From positions 2,294,001-2,358,000 of the forward strand of contig CAWAJM010000001.1 of the NCBI GenBank assembly GCA_963782445.1: 64,000 nucleotides of DNA, given 5' to 3'. Shown here piece by piece: positions 42,595 through 50,363 of the stretch (positions within the stretch are counted from its first letter, which is position 1; every line of letters starts with the position of its first letter). The notes under the pieces were generated by a model. It had not been told where the DNA came from. It made no database searches and worked only from the letters and a program-made list of their open reading frames with translations. Source of the DNA: ZC4RG20 sp963782445. Lineage in GTDB: Bacteria; Pseudomonadota; Gammaproteobacteria; Steroidobacterales; Rariloculaceae. A program made the translations under genes and the position numbers.

Positions 42595-43863
42595 ATGAGT
42601 CTTGAATCGTCAGCGGCGCGCGGGCGCCGCGCACGCACGATCGGGGGCGTAGTTCCCCTCGCCGTCCTGATCGCCGCGGCGGTCGCGGGCGGCGCCGCCC
42701 ACGCCCAGCACAGGGTGCCGTTCAAGAACGGTATCCCCGTCGCGCCGCAAGGTCTCGCGAACAAGAAGCTTCCGCCCGGCCCCTTCGTCTACCCCACGGC
42801 CGAGGGTATGAATATCCGCGTCGTCGTCGTGACGCACAAGCTCGTCTATCCCTGGAGCGTGGCCTTCCTGCCGGACGGGACCATGCTGATCACCGAAAGA
42901 CGGGGCACACTGCAGCATGTACACCCCGACGGCACGATCGATCCGCAGCCCGTGGGCGGCACGCCCGCCTCGTTCTGGCAGCTGCCCTCCGGCCTGCCGG
43001 GCTCGGTCCACGGCTACATGGACGTCGTGCTGCACCCGCACTTCGCACAGAACAAGCTCGTCTACCTGAGCTACACGAAGCCGCTCGGCGACGGTAAGAA
43101 TGGCCTCGCGATCGGCCGCGGGCGCTGGGACGGCCATGCGCTCGAGGACTTCCAGGACGTGTTCGTCGCCCGCGACGGCACCGGCGGTCCCTCACGTATC
43201 GCCTTCGACCGGGACGGCTACCTCTACTTCACCACGGGCGAAGGCGCCTCGGAGGACCCGGGAAGCTATGCCGGCAAGGTGCTGCGTATCAAAGACGACG
43301 GCAGCGTGCCGAGCGACAACCCGTTCGTGGGCAAGCCCGACTACAAGCCGGAGATCTATACGCTCGGCCACCGCAGCTCCTTGGGACTCGCGCTGCAGCC
43401 GGGCACGAACGTCATGTGGGAGAACGAAAACGGTCCGAACGGCGGCGACGAGGTCAACGTCCTGAAGCCCGGCAAGGACTACGGCTGGCCGAAGGTCAGC
43501 CTCGGGCGCGACTATCAGGGCCCGTGGCACTCCGGCGAGCCGACGGTCGCGGGCTACGAGGCGCCGGTGGTCTACTGGACGCCCTCGATCGCGCTCTCGG
43601 GCATGACGTTCTACACCGGCGACAAGCTGCCGAAATGGAAGGGCGACCTGTTCGTGGGCGGCCTGCGCAAGGGCGAAATCCCAGGCACGGGCGAGCTCGA
43701 CCGCGTGCTGCTCAACGAGAAAATGCAAGAGTTGCGGCGCGAGTCGCTGCTCGAAGACCTCCGGCAGCGCATTCGCGACGTGCGGCAGGGCCCGGACGGC
43801 CTGCTGTACGTGCTGACCGACGAGAAGGAAGGCGCCCTGCTCAGAATCGAGCCGGCCGACTGA
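42595..43863 (+). CDS. Soluble PQQ-dependent sugar dehydrogenase (GSDH/sorbosone type)
   Basis: 422 residues from the ATG at 42595, preceded by GGGAGGAGG. Signal peptide ends GGAAHAQ (about residue 38). The six-bladed propeller carries the family motifs LVYPWSVAFLPDGTMLITER, GSVHGYMDVVLHPHFAQNKL (with the catalytic His), PSRIAFDRDGYLYFTTGEG and YTLGHRSSLGLAL, and ENGPNGGDEVNVLKPGKDYG. It would oxidise aldose sugars or related aldehydes in the periplasm with PQQ and calcium. It is the second quinoprotein in the window and converges with the sigma-factor operon. Confidence 0.9.
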   Translation: MSLESSAARGRRARTIGGVVPLAVLIAAAVAGGAAHAQHRVPFKNGIPVAPQGLANKKLPPGPFVYPTAEGMNIRVVVVTHKLVYPWSVAFLPDGTMLITERRGTLQHVHPDGTIDPQPVGGTPASFWQLPSGLPGSVHGYMDVVLHPHFAQNKLVYLSYTKPLGDGKNGLAIGRGRWDGHALEDFQDVFVARDGTGGPSRIAFDRDGYLYFTTGEGASEDPGSYAGKVLRIKDDGSVPSDNPFVGKPDYKPEIYTLGHRSSLGLALQPGTNVMWENENGPNGGDEVNVLKPGKDYGWPKVSLGRDYQGPWHSGEPTVAGYEAPVVYWTPSIALSGMTFYTGDKLPKWKGDLFVGGLRKGEIPGTGELDRVLLNEKMQELRRESLLEDLRQRIRDVRQGPDGLLYVLTDEKEGALLRIEPAD

Positions 43864-43926
43864 GCCCGGCGGCGTCGGTGCTGCCGCCCGGCGCGGCGGT
43901 GCCGGCGGCGCGCCGGGCCGAGGCGC

Positions 43927-44484
43927 TCACGATGGCGCCGCTGCACCGAGCGGCGCCTCGAGCGCTGCGGCGAGCTTGCGTCGCGCCCGAAAGAGCCGAG
44001 TCAACACGGCCTGCTGCGTGAGACCGAGCATACGTCCTACGTCGCGCGTGCTGTGGCCGAGCAGCGACTGCAGGACGAGCGGCTCGCGATAATCGGCCGC
44101 CAGCTCGCGCAGCGCGCGACGCAAGGTCAACACGTCCGGGTCGAGCGTCTCGGCCGCAAGCGCAACTTCCTCGGCGCCGAGCGCATCGATGTCGACGGTC
44201 GGGAGCCACTTCCTTTCGAACGTGCGTGCGTATTCCCGCCGCAGAATCGTCTTGAGCCAGTATTTCGCGGCGGCGAAGTCCTCGAGCGAGGCCAGCGAGC
44301 GCCAAGCGCGCAGCAGCGCTTCCTGGACGAGGTCCTCGGCCAACGGGGCTTCGCGGCACAAGTGCAGCGCATAGCGGTAGAGGTCCGGGCGGAACTGCCG
44401 TACGAGCTGCTCGAAGCGCCGCACGCCCTCAGCCGCGGCGCCGGACGCCCTTCCCTCGGCGACACGGCCGCCCGCTCGATCCAT
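43927..44484 (-). CDS. ECF-type RNA polymerase sigma factor (second of two)
   Basis: 185 residues from the ATG at 44484. Sigma region 2 covers about 20-85 (YRYALHLCREAPLAEDLVQE, LLRAWRSLASLED, then WLKTILRREYARTFERK), and region 4 about 125-175 (LRRALRELAADYREPLVLQS, STRDVGRMLGLTQQAVLTRL). The frame stays open far upstream, across the neighbouring genes, but only this part resembles a protein. It is the last gene of a minus-strand run that already contains an ECF sigma and an anti-sigma, with 71 nt between it and the anti-sigma. Confidence 0.88.
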   Translation of the reverse strand: MDRAGGRVAEGRASGAAAEGVRRFEQLVRQFRPDLYRYALHLCREAPLAEDLVQEALLRAWRSLASLEDFAAAKYWLKTILRREYARTFERKWLPTVDIDALGAEEVALAAETLDPDVLTLRRALRELAADYREPLVLQSLLGHSTRDVGRMLGLTQQAVLTRLFRARRKLAAALEAPLGAAAPS

Positions 44485-44555
44485 GCCCTTCCCCTCCGGC
44501 GCGATTCGCGCCTCCAGCCGGAACTCTGCGGTGAGTCGGCCGGGGAACGGAAACC

Positions 44556-44798
44556 TTACACGGCCCGCTCGAGCGTCGCCCGAATGCGCGCGCGCGCCGT
44601 GGGACCGAGCGCCTCCGCGGGCGCTTCGGCCGCAGCTGCCCGCGCGCAGACTCGGCGCAGGAGACGCAGCTGCCCACCGTAGGCGCGGCACAGGCGGCAC
44701 ATGAGCAGATGCCAGCGCAGCCGAACGCGCTCGCGCGGCGCCAGCGGCCCATCGAGTTCCCGCGACAGCAGGTCGGCGGCGTGCCTGCAACTCAACAT
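44556..44798 (-). CDS. zf-HC2-type anti-sigma factor, soluble
   Basis: 80 residues. The start MLSCRHAADLLSRELDGPL is the usual anti-sigma-domain opening, followed by the zinc motif HLLMCRLCRAYGGQL (His-x3-Cys-x2-Cys, about 30-36). No membrane helix is present, so it acts in the cytoplasm, probably as a redox- or metal-responsive ZAS-type anti-sigma. It begins three bases after the stop of the ECF sigma at 44802, its likely partner. Confidence 0.82.
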   Translation of the reverse strand: MLSCRHAADLLSRELDGPLAPRERVRLRWHLLMCRLCRAYGGQLRLLRRVCARAAAAEAPAEALGPTARARIRATLERAV

Positions 44799-44801
44799 GC
44801 C

Positions 44802-45392
44802 TCACTCCTTCCCGAACCAGTTGACCTCGAGACAGCGTCGCAGCCGTTGCCGGGCACGCGACAGCATGACCCAGACGTTGTTGTGCGTCGTGCCGAGCGT
44901 CGCCGCAAGGGACCGCGTGTCGAGGCCCTCGAGCTCCCTGAGCACGAACGGGCCGCGCAGGGACTCGGGCAAACCGCTCATGCAGGCCGTGAAGACGACC
45001 CAGAACTCGCTGCGCTCGAGCGCGGCCTCGGGCGACGCCCAGACCGCAGGGTGAGCGCGCCATCGGCCCCGCTCGTCGAACGGGCCACCGCCCGCCTCTT
45101 CGTCGAAGGGCTCCTCGGCCCGTACTTTGCGGTCGCGGCCGAGGGCACGATAGTAGTCGAGCAGTTTGTGCCGCAGGATGCCGACGAGCCACGTACGCTC
45201 GCTCGAAATGCCGCGAAAGGCCGCGGCGGACTTCATGGCCGCGAGCAGTGTCTCCTGCACGAGGTCCTCGGCCGCGGCCCGCTGCCCGACGCGGGCGAGC
45301 GCGTAGCCGTACAGAGCGTCGCCGTGCCGGTCGAGCCACTCGCTCGGGTCCGCCGCGGCGCTGCCGACCGCGGAAGCGGCCGCGCGCGTCAC
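44802..45392 (-). CDS. ECF-type RNA polymerase sigma factor (first of two)
   Basis: 196 residues. Region 2: LDRHGDALYGYALARVGQRA, AEDLVQETLLAAMKSAAAFR, ERTWLVGILRHKLLDYYRAL (about 20-90). Region 4: PESLRGPFVLRELEGLDTRS, LAATLGTTHNNVWVMLSRAR (about 140-185). Start codon overlaps the cupredoxin stop by four bases (ATGA), and the zf-HC2 gene starts three bases after its stop, so cupredoxin, sigma and anti-sigma are translationally coupled. This sigma-plus-short-zinc-finger layout resembles ECF groups that sense heavy-metal or oxidative stress in the cytoplasm. Confidence 0.9.
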   Translation of the reverse strand: MTRAAASAVGSAAADPSEWLDRHGDALYGYALARVGQRAAAEDLVQETLLAAMKSAAAFRGISSERTWLVGILRHKLLDYYRALGRDRKVRAEEPFDEEAGGGPFDERGRWRAHPAVWASPEAALERSEFWVVFTACMSGLPESLRGPFVLRELEGLDTRSLAATLGTTHNNVWVMLSRARQRLRRCLEVNWFGKE

Positions 45393-45862
45393 TCGACCTC
45401 CAGCGTCGCGCGCATGCCCGCATCAGCATGCCCGGGCACGGCGCAGATGATCGCGTAGCGCCCCGGCGCCGGCGCCGTGAACTCGAGCGCGGCCTCGTGT
45501 CCGGACTGAATCGTCGGTGTGGCAAGGCCCAAGTCGGCGATCGTGACATTGTGTGCCAGCAAGCCTTCGTTGCGGAACCTGAGCTCGACGCGCCGGCCAT
45601 GCTCGACGACGAGCGTCTTGGGCGAGAAGGCGAACTCGTGGGCGGTCAGCATGACGACCTGGACGGCGGCGGCCGTTGCCTTCGCCGCGGCCGGCGGCGC
45701 CCCCGGCGCGCCGGCCCGGCCGCCTCCGCGCGCAGGATCGGCGGCGGCGAGCGAGACGCCTGCCGCCGCGAGCGCGGCGGCGAGGCCTGCGGCGCGCACC
45801 GGCCACGGCCACGCGTCCGGCCGACCCGCGCGGCGGCGCGTCGATTCCGAGCGAGCGATCAC
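45389..45862 (-). CDS. Cupredoxin-domain periplasmic protein
   Basis: 157 residues from a GTG at 45862 whose GTGA overlaps the stop of the upstream gene. An N-terminal hydrophobic helix (VRAAGLAAALAAAGVSLAAA) exports or anchors the protein; then comes an Ala/Pro/Gly spacer and a cupredoxin fold (about 75-157). The type-1 copper ligands are visible: His in LLAHNVTIAD, then C-x4-H-x4-M in CAVPGHADAGM near the C-terminus. It could shuttle electrons or bind copper in the periplasm. Genetic coupling to an ECF sigma gene suggests it belongs to the stress response controlled there. Confidence 0.88.
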   Translation of the reverse strand: MIARSESTRRRAGRPDAWPWPVRAAGLAAALAAAGVSLAAADPARGGGRAGAPGAPPAAAKATAAAVQVVMLTAHEFAFSPKTLVVEHGRRVELRFRNEGLLAHNVTIADLGLATPTIQSGHEAALEFTAPAPGRYAIICAVPGHADAGMRATLEVE

Positions 45863-46806
45863 TCGACGATCTCGTCCTGCTCGAACATGATGTGCATGAA
45901 CGGCTGCATCTTGCCGTTCGGCAGCTTGAAGGCCGTTGGCACGGGCGCGTAGATGGGGCCCTTGGGCCCGGGCTCGATGGGCATCACCATGAGATGCGTG
46001 TGATGCATCTGACCCGGAAACTCTCTTTCCCCGGGCTTGAGCGGCAGGTCCTTCTGGAAAACCAGATGATAATTCCGGTCGCGCACGGGCTCGGTCGTCA
46101 TGACGTGGATCATGCGCTTGCCGACGACCTTGCCATTGACCGAGATCGTGCCCACGCCCCAAAGCGCGGCATAGGTCTTGACCTCGGGCATGAGCGGCGA
46201 GCCCGTACCCGTCGCGCCGTGGTGCACCGAGTCGATCATGACACCGCCCTGCGTCTCGTAGCCCGGCAGGGGCGGCTGGATGACCTCGTCCAGGACGACA
46301 CGGTATGCGTTTCCGGCCGGATCCTTGAACTCCGCCGTCAGCGTGGCCTTATCGGGGGTGTTCGCGGGCGGACCGGGTTGGTCCTTGTCGACGTGATCGT
46401 CGAACTCCGCCTCGAAGCTGCCCGAGACGATGCGCGCCCGGTCGCTGAAGGGATTGGGCGTCTCGAGGACCCAACCGCCGTCGGGCGTCTTCGTCCTGGC
46501 CGCAAGCGGCAGGCCGACCAGAAACGGGACGTGCTTCAGCAGATCCGGAATCGTCGGCGGGTAATGACCGTTGCGGGCCTCTTCGAGCTTCGGCTTCAAC
46601 AGCATCCGCGGATGCTCCGGCGTCCCGAACACGGCGGGATCGAGCTTGCGCGGTCCCGGTAGGACCCAATAGACGATCTTGCCGGGGGGCTGCTTGACGA
46701 TGCGTGTCTTGGCATGGGATTGCGCCGCCGCCGACCCGGCGGCGCCGAAAACAATGGCCGCCGCGAACAGCGCCGCAAGGCCCCTTTGGACTCGTTCGAT
46801 TCTCAA
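45859..46806 (-). CDS. Secreted Met/His-rich protein, unknown, first gene of sigma operon
   Basis: 315 residues if translation starts at the TTG at 46806, which has GAGGAG six bases upstream and opens a good signal peptide (LRIERVQRGLAALFAAAIVF..AAAQ). The frame is open another 246 bases upstream without signal-like sequence. No family is recognised. The C-terminal third is notable for clustered Met and His: MIHVMTTEPV, MHHTHLMVMPIE, MQPFMHIMFEQDE. GGVMIDSVHHGATG also occurs. Such clusters often bind copper, and the cupredoxin gene overlaps its stop codon, so a role in periplasmic copper handling or oxidation is plausible but unproven. Confidence 0.75.
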   Translation of the reverse strand: MRIERVQRGLAALFAAAIVFGAAGSAAAQSHAKTRIVKQPPGKIVYWVLPGPRKLDPAVFGTPEHPRMLLKPKLEEARNGHYPPTIPDLLKHVPFLVGLPLAARTKTPDGGWVLETPNPFSDRARIVSGSFEAEFDDHVDKDQPGPPANTPDKATLTAEFKDPAGNAYRVVLDEVIQPPLPGYETQGGVMIDSVHHGATGTGSPLMPEVKTYAALWGVGTISVNGKVVGKRMIHVMTTEPVRDRNYHLVFQKDLPLKPGEREFPGQMHHTHLMVMPIEPGPKGPIYAPVPTAFKLPNGKMQPFMHIMFEQDEIVE

Positions 46807-47071
46807 CGTCTTCTCCTCGTCCGGTGACCAAGTAACGGGTTTTAAATTCTCCTGTTCCTCGGACCGGGCGGCGGCGCGAATTATTTCGGGTTCGGTCGCG
46901 CACTGCATCACGGACAGCGCTTCCGCCCGCGCGAGGCAGGATGGCTGCCGAATGGAATGGGCGTCAAGCCGCGCATGCCTCCGCCATACCGTCGGGTTCG
47001 GAACCGGCGTACACTCGCTACAACGCCGTCCCAAGAAGACGGCGGCATTCAACCAAGGGGAGACTTAGCTC

Positions 47072-47545
47072 ATGAAACTACTGACTGGCGTCATCGCGTT
47101 CCTTGCCTTTTCCGCCGCGGCCCAGGCGGCCGAGCCCGTCGTACCGGCGACCGATCAAGCGGCGCTCCTCAAGAGCGCCGACCCGCAACTCGCGGCCAAC
47201 AAGCGGCTTGTCTACGACATGTGGCGCACGTTCCTCACGGCTCATCATATCGATGCGGCCGACGAGTACCTGGCCCCCGAGTACCACCAGCACAACCCGA
47301 ACGCAACGACGGGCCTCGAAGGCGTCAAGGCCTACTTCAGGGCGCAGCACGCCAAGCCCATGCCGGTGCCGGATACGATCCCGGGGCTCGTCTCGATCGT
47401 GGCCGAGCGCGACCTGGTCGTCATGAGCTTCGTGCGAAATATGAAGGACAAGGAGGGCAATCCCTACACGGCTACCTGGTTCGACATGTTCCGCGTTAAG
47501 GACGGCAAAATCGTGGAGCACTGGGACACGGCGCTGAAGCCTTAG
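47072..47545 (+). CDS. Secreted SnoaL/NTF2-like protein
   Basis: 157 residues with a signal peptide (MKLLTGVIAFLAFSAAAQAA). The mature chain has the NTF2-like cone fold pattern of SnoaL-like proteins: NKRLVYDMWRTFLTAHHIDA, ADEYLAPEYHQHNPNATTGL, GVKAYFRAQHAK, and a final VKDGKIVEHWDTAL. The YHQHNP His pair and the terminal EHWD are the pocket residues typical of this group. Predicted role: binding or isomerising a small hydrophobic molecule in the periplasm; true activity unknown. It converges with a TonB receptor gene. Confidence 0.85.
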   Translation: MKLLTGVIAFLAFSAAAQAAEPVVPATDQAALLKSADPQLAANKRLVYDMWRTFLTAHHIDAADEYLAPEYHQHNPNATTGLEGVKAYFRAQHAKPMPVPDTIPGLVSIVAERDLVVMSFVRNMKDKEGNPYTATWFDMFRVKDGKIVEHWDTALKP

Positions 47546-47596
47546 GCTCGGTGCGGGCCGGGAAAACCCGCGGACCCGGCGATGGCTTCCGACAGC

Positions 47597-47628
47597 GCGG
47601 CGCCGGCGGTACGTACCGCCGGCGCCGC
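47597..47628. terminator. 32-bp perfect palindrome between convergent genes
   Basis: Bases 47597-47612 are the exact reverse complement of 47613-47628 (arms of 16, no loop; GCGGCGCCGGCGGTAC on each strand). It sits between the stops of the SnoaL-like gene (47545, plus) and the TonB receptor (47643, minus). A TTT follows on the plus side. A bidirectional terminator is the simplest reading. Confidence 0.6.
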
Positions 47629-47642
47629 TTTGACGATCGCTA

Positions 47643-50111
47643 CTAGAACTTGAAGTTGACCTGCACGCCGCCCTCGCGCGGCGGGCCCACGGTCGCGAAG
47701 TCGAAGCCCCAGATGCCGTGGAAGAAGCCCGAGTTGATCAGGCGCTCGTTCGTGAGGTTCGTGCCGAACAGCGCCACGTTCCACTTGCCGTCCGCCGGCG
47801 TATAGCCCAGACGCGCATTCAGGATGCCAGAGCCGCCGCTCTCGTCGAAGCCGGCCGGCACGGCCGTCCAGAACGAGGTGCGCAGGAACGGCAGCGAGCG
47901 CCAGAACTGCGACTGGTAGAGGTAGTCGACGCGCGCCGTCAGCGACGAGCCGGCGTTGAGCCTCGCATCGTACTGAATGCCGACGCTGCCCGTCGTCTTC
48001 GGCGCCTGGGCGAATGCCGTGCTCGTATCCAGGAACAGCGTGCCCGGAGCGACCTTCGTGTACTTCGTGTCGAGCTTGCCGACGTTGAGGTTGAACATCC
48101 AGTGGTCCGTTGGGACGTACGTCATCTCGAGCTCGGCACCCTGCGCCAACGCTGCCCCGACGTTCGTCGTCAGCAGCATCGGGAGCTGGTGGCCTTCGGC
48201 ATCGAGCACGACGCCCGCGGACTGGATGTCCTTCCACACCGTGTGGAAGACCGTGAAGTTCAAGCGCAGGGTCTTCTGGGCCAGGTCCGACCTGAAGCCG
48301 ACCTCGGTATTCTGCAGCGTCTGCGGCAGATAGCTCGAGATTTCCCGGTTACCCGTGGACGGATCGATGTAGGCCGAGGCGCCGCCGGAGTCGAAGCCTT
48401 CCGAGTAACTGACGTAACCCATGATGTTCGGGTTGAATTGCTTCTGTAACGACAGCTTCTTGGTGTTCTTGCTGAAGCTCGACGGCGTGCCCGGCACACC
48501 CTCCGAGGACCCGGCAAAGACGTTACCCACGAACTCCATGTTGGTGCTCGGCGCCTTCGGCGCGGTCACGCCCGGAATGAAGTTCAGCGGCTGGTTGAAA
48601 TCGTCCTGCTGGTGATGGCGCAGGCCGACCGTCAGATCGAGGGTGTCCGTGAGATTGATCGTGACCTCGCCGTAGGCCGCCCAACCGTGCTGATCCTGCC
48701 GGCCCAAGTTGTCGAATCGGCCGCCGGGACCGCTCGCAGAGGCATAGACATCCTGGCAGTCGCTGAGGTAGTGCTCGCCCGCCGGCACGGGATGCGGATG
48801 CTCCACTGACGTGCAGATCGGGTTCGCGAACGCCGCGTTGATGTCGTAGAGCCCGGAGACGAATTCCTCGACCTGGTAGCGGCTGCCGCGCGAATGGTTG
48901 ACCTGGTCCCAATAGTAGGCGCCCGTCACCCAATTCACGCGATTCTTGCCGCCCGAGATCTGCAGCTCCTGGCTGAACACGTCGAGCTTGCCCTGGTTCA
49001 CGTCCTCGACGAGCTGGTACTGGCTGTTGTCCCAGTCGACGATCGAGGCCGTCTCCTGATGCGTCTTCGCTGTAATGAACTCGAGCTTTGTCGAGTCCGT
49101 CACGTTCCAGGTGATGTCCGAAGACATCTGGGACTGAATGATCTTGTCCGGCAGGCTGACTTCCGAACGATTCTGCCACTCGCCCACGACACCGCCCGGA
49201 TAGCCGGCCGTCTCCGTATGGGCGTTGAACGGCTCCTGACCTGCGGCCTCATAGAGGTCCGGCACACCGACCGCCTGACCCGCCTGCGGATACGTGCCCT
49301 TGAAGATCGCGTCCTGAATGCGCGGCTCGGTGAAGAAGTTCCTGTTCTGCTGATACTTGAAGCGCATCTCTAATTTTTGCGTCGGCGTCCACAGGATGTC
49401 GCCGTTGAACACGGTCTGATCCTGGCCGCCGCCGCCGACACCCGTGGTCAGGCTCTTGACGTAGCCGTCGCGACTCAGGCTCGCACCGGTCCATTTCGTC
49501 AGCAGCTTATCCGTGATCGGCAGATTGACCGAGAGCTTCGCGTCGCGCTGGTTGTAGGTACCGACCGTCGCACTCACGTCGGCCGAATACTCGTCCTGGG
49601 GTTTCTTAGTCCAGATTCGGATGGCGCCGCCGGTCGAGTCGCGGCCGAACGTCGTGCCCTGCGGTCCGCGCAAAATCTCGATGCGGTCGATATCGACGAA
49701 GCCCGAGGTCAGCAGGCCGGCCGTGCCGACCTGCCAGACGCCGTCGATGTAGGTGCCGACATTCGGGATGCCGCGCACGCGAAAGCTCGGTTGTTCCGTA
49801 CCGCCGCCGCTGCCCGTGATCACCACGTTAGGGATGGCTTGACCCACGCGCTCGAGCGAGTCGAGGCCGCGCTTCTCCAAGTCGTTGTTGGTCACGGCCA
49901 CGATCGAGATCGGCACCTGCTGCAGGTTCTGCTCGCGCCGAGTCGCTGTCACCACGATCTGTTCGAGCCCGCTGCCTGGAGTGGCGGCCTGACTCGCCGG
50001 CTGGTCAGCTCCCTGCGCGGGTTGTTGTGCAAACACGGCTGGCGCCATTCCGGCGCCGGCCGATCCGGCGAGAACGGCCGCTACCGCCGCCCGCAATATC
50101 CTGCTATCCAT
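47643..50111 (-). CDS. TonB-dependent outer-membrane receptor
   Basis: 822 residues. Signal peptide to about 30 (VFAQQ), then the TonB-box region LEQIVVTATRREQNLQQVPI. Plug domain: SFRVRGIPNVGTYIDGVWQV, VDIDRIEILRGPQGTTFGRD, STGGAIRIWTKKP. The barrel ends with GVQVNFKF, the aromatic outer-membrane terminus. There is no signalling N-domain. It resembles the broad family of receptors in Sphingomonads and Steroidobacter-like bacteria that take up plant or steroid compounds; the ligand is not predictable. A TetR-type operator lies 49 bases upstream of its start. Confidence 0.93.
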   Translation of the reverse strand: MDSRILRAAVAAVLAGSAGAGMAPAVFAQQPAQGADQPASQAATPGSGLEQIVVTATRREQNLQQVPISIVAVTNNDLEKRGLDSLERVGQAIPNVVITGSGGGTEQPSFRVRGIPNVGTYIDGVWQVGTAGLLTSGFVDIDRIEILRGPQGTTFGRDSTGGAIRIWTKKPQDEYSADVSATVGTYNQRDAKLSVNLPITDKLLTKWTGASLSRDGYVKSLTTGVGGGGQDQTVFNGDILWTPTQKLEMRFKYQQNRNFFTEPRIQDAIFKGTYPQAGQAVGVPDLYEAAGQEPFNAHTETAGYPGGVVGEWQNRSEVSLPDKIIQSQMSSDITWNVTDSTKLEFITAKTHQETASIVDWDNSQYQLVEDVNQGKLDVFSQELQISGGKNRVNWVTGAYYWDQVNHSRGSRYQVEEFVSGLYDINAAFANPICTSVEHPHPVPAGEHYLSDCQDVYASASGPGGRFDNLGRQDQHGWAAYGEVTINLTDTLDLTVGLRHHQQDDFNQPLNFIPGVTAPKAPSTNMEFVGNVFAGSSEGVPGTPSSFSKNTKKLSLQKQFNPNIMGYVSYSEGFDSGGASAYIDPSTGNREISSYLPQTLQNTEVGFRSDLAQKTLRLNFTVFHTVWKDIQSAGVVLDAEGHQLPMLLTTNVGAALAQGAELEMTYVPTDHWMFNLNVGKLDTKYTKVAPGTLFLDTSTAFAQAPKTTGSVGIQYDARLNAGSSLTARVDYLYQSQFWRSLPFLRTSFWTAVPAGFDESGGSGILNARLGYTPADGKWNVALFGTNLTNERLINSGFFHGIWGFDFATVGPPREGGVQVNFKF

Positions 50112-50159
50112 CGAAGACCTCCCCTTGTAACTCCCGGTCCGTTGCCGGTAGCAATTGAT

Positions 50160-50178
50160 GTACTGAACAAATCAGTAC
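50160..50178. promoter_or_regulatory. TetR-type operator upstream of TonB receptor
   Basis: GTACTGA (50160-50166) and TCAGTAC (50172-50178) form a perfect 7-bp inverted repeat around ACAAA. This is the size and form of many TetR-family operators (GTAC-x-x-x...GTAC). It lies within the likely promoter of the receptor gene at 47643. No TetR gene is in the window. Confidence 0.5.
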
Positions 50179-50363
50179 GTCCTTATGAAACACTTCTGCA
50201 GCTACGGCCTACGGCCCTCGTTGCAGTTGCGCTATTGCCGCGGTCGACGAGAACCGCCGCAGAATCCCCTTAAGCTGCCCGCGGCACCGTTGCCGGCACC
50301 GCGGGCTAGGCCGCTTCCCCTGTGGAGCGGATGTTTGTTGCCCCCCCTCGTTCGGCGAACTCG

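Noticed and set aside
44485..45600. N-terminal extension of the second sigma factor
   Set aside because: The frame is open across the anti-sigma and first sigma genes, but this part is Arg-rich shadow sequence; the sigma protein starts at 44484.
50277..50306. Hairpin GCCCGCGG...CCGCGGGC downstream of DUF1552
   Set aside because: 8-bp stem with internal mismatches and no T-run; too weak to call a terminator.
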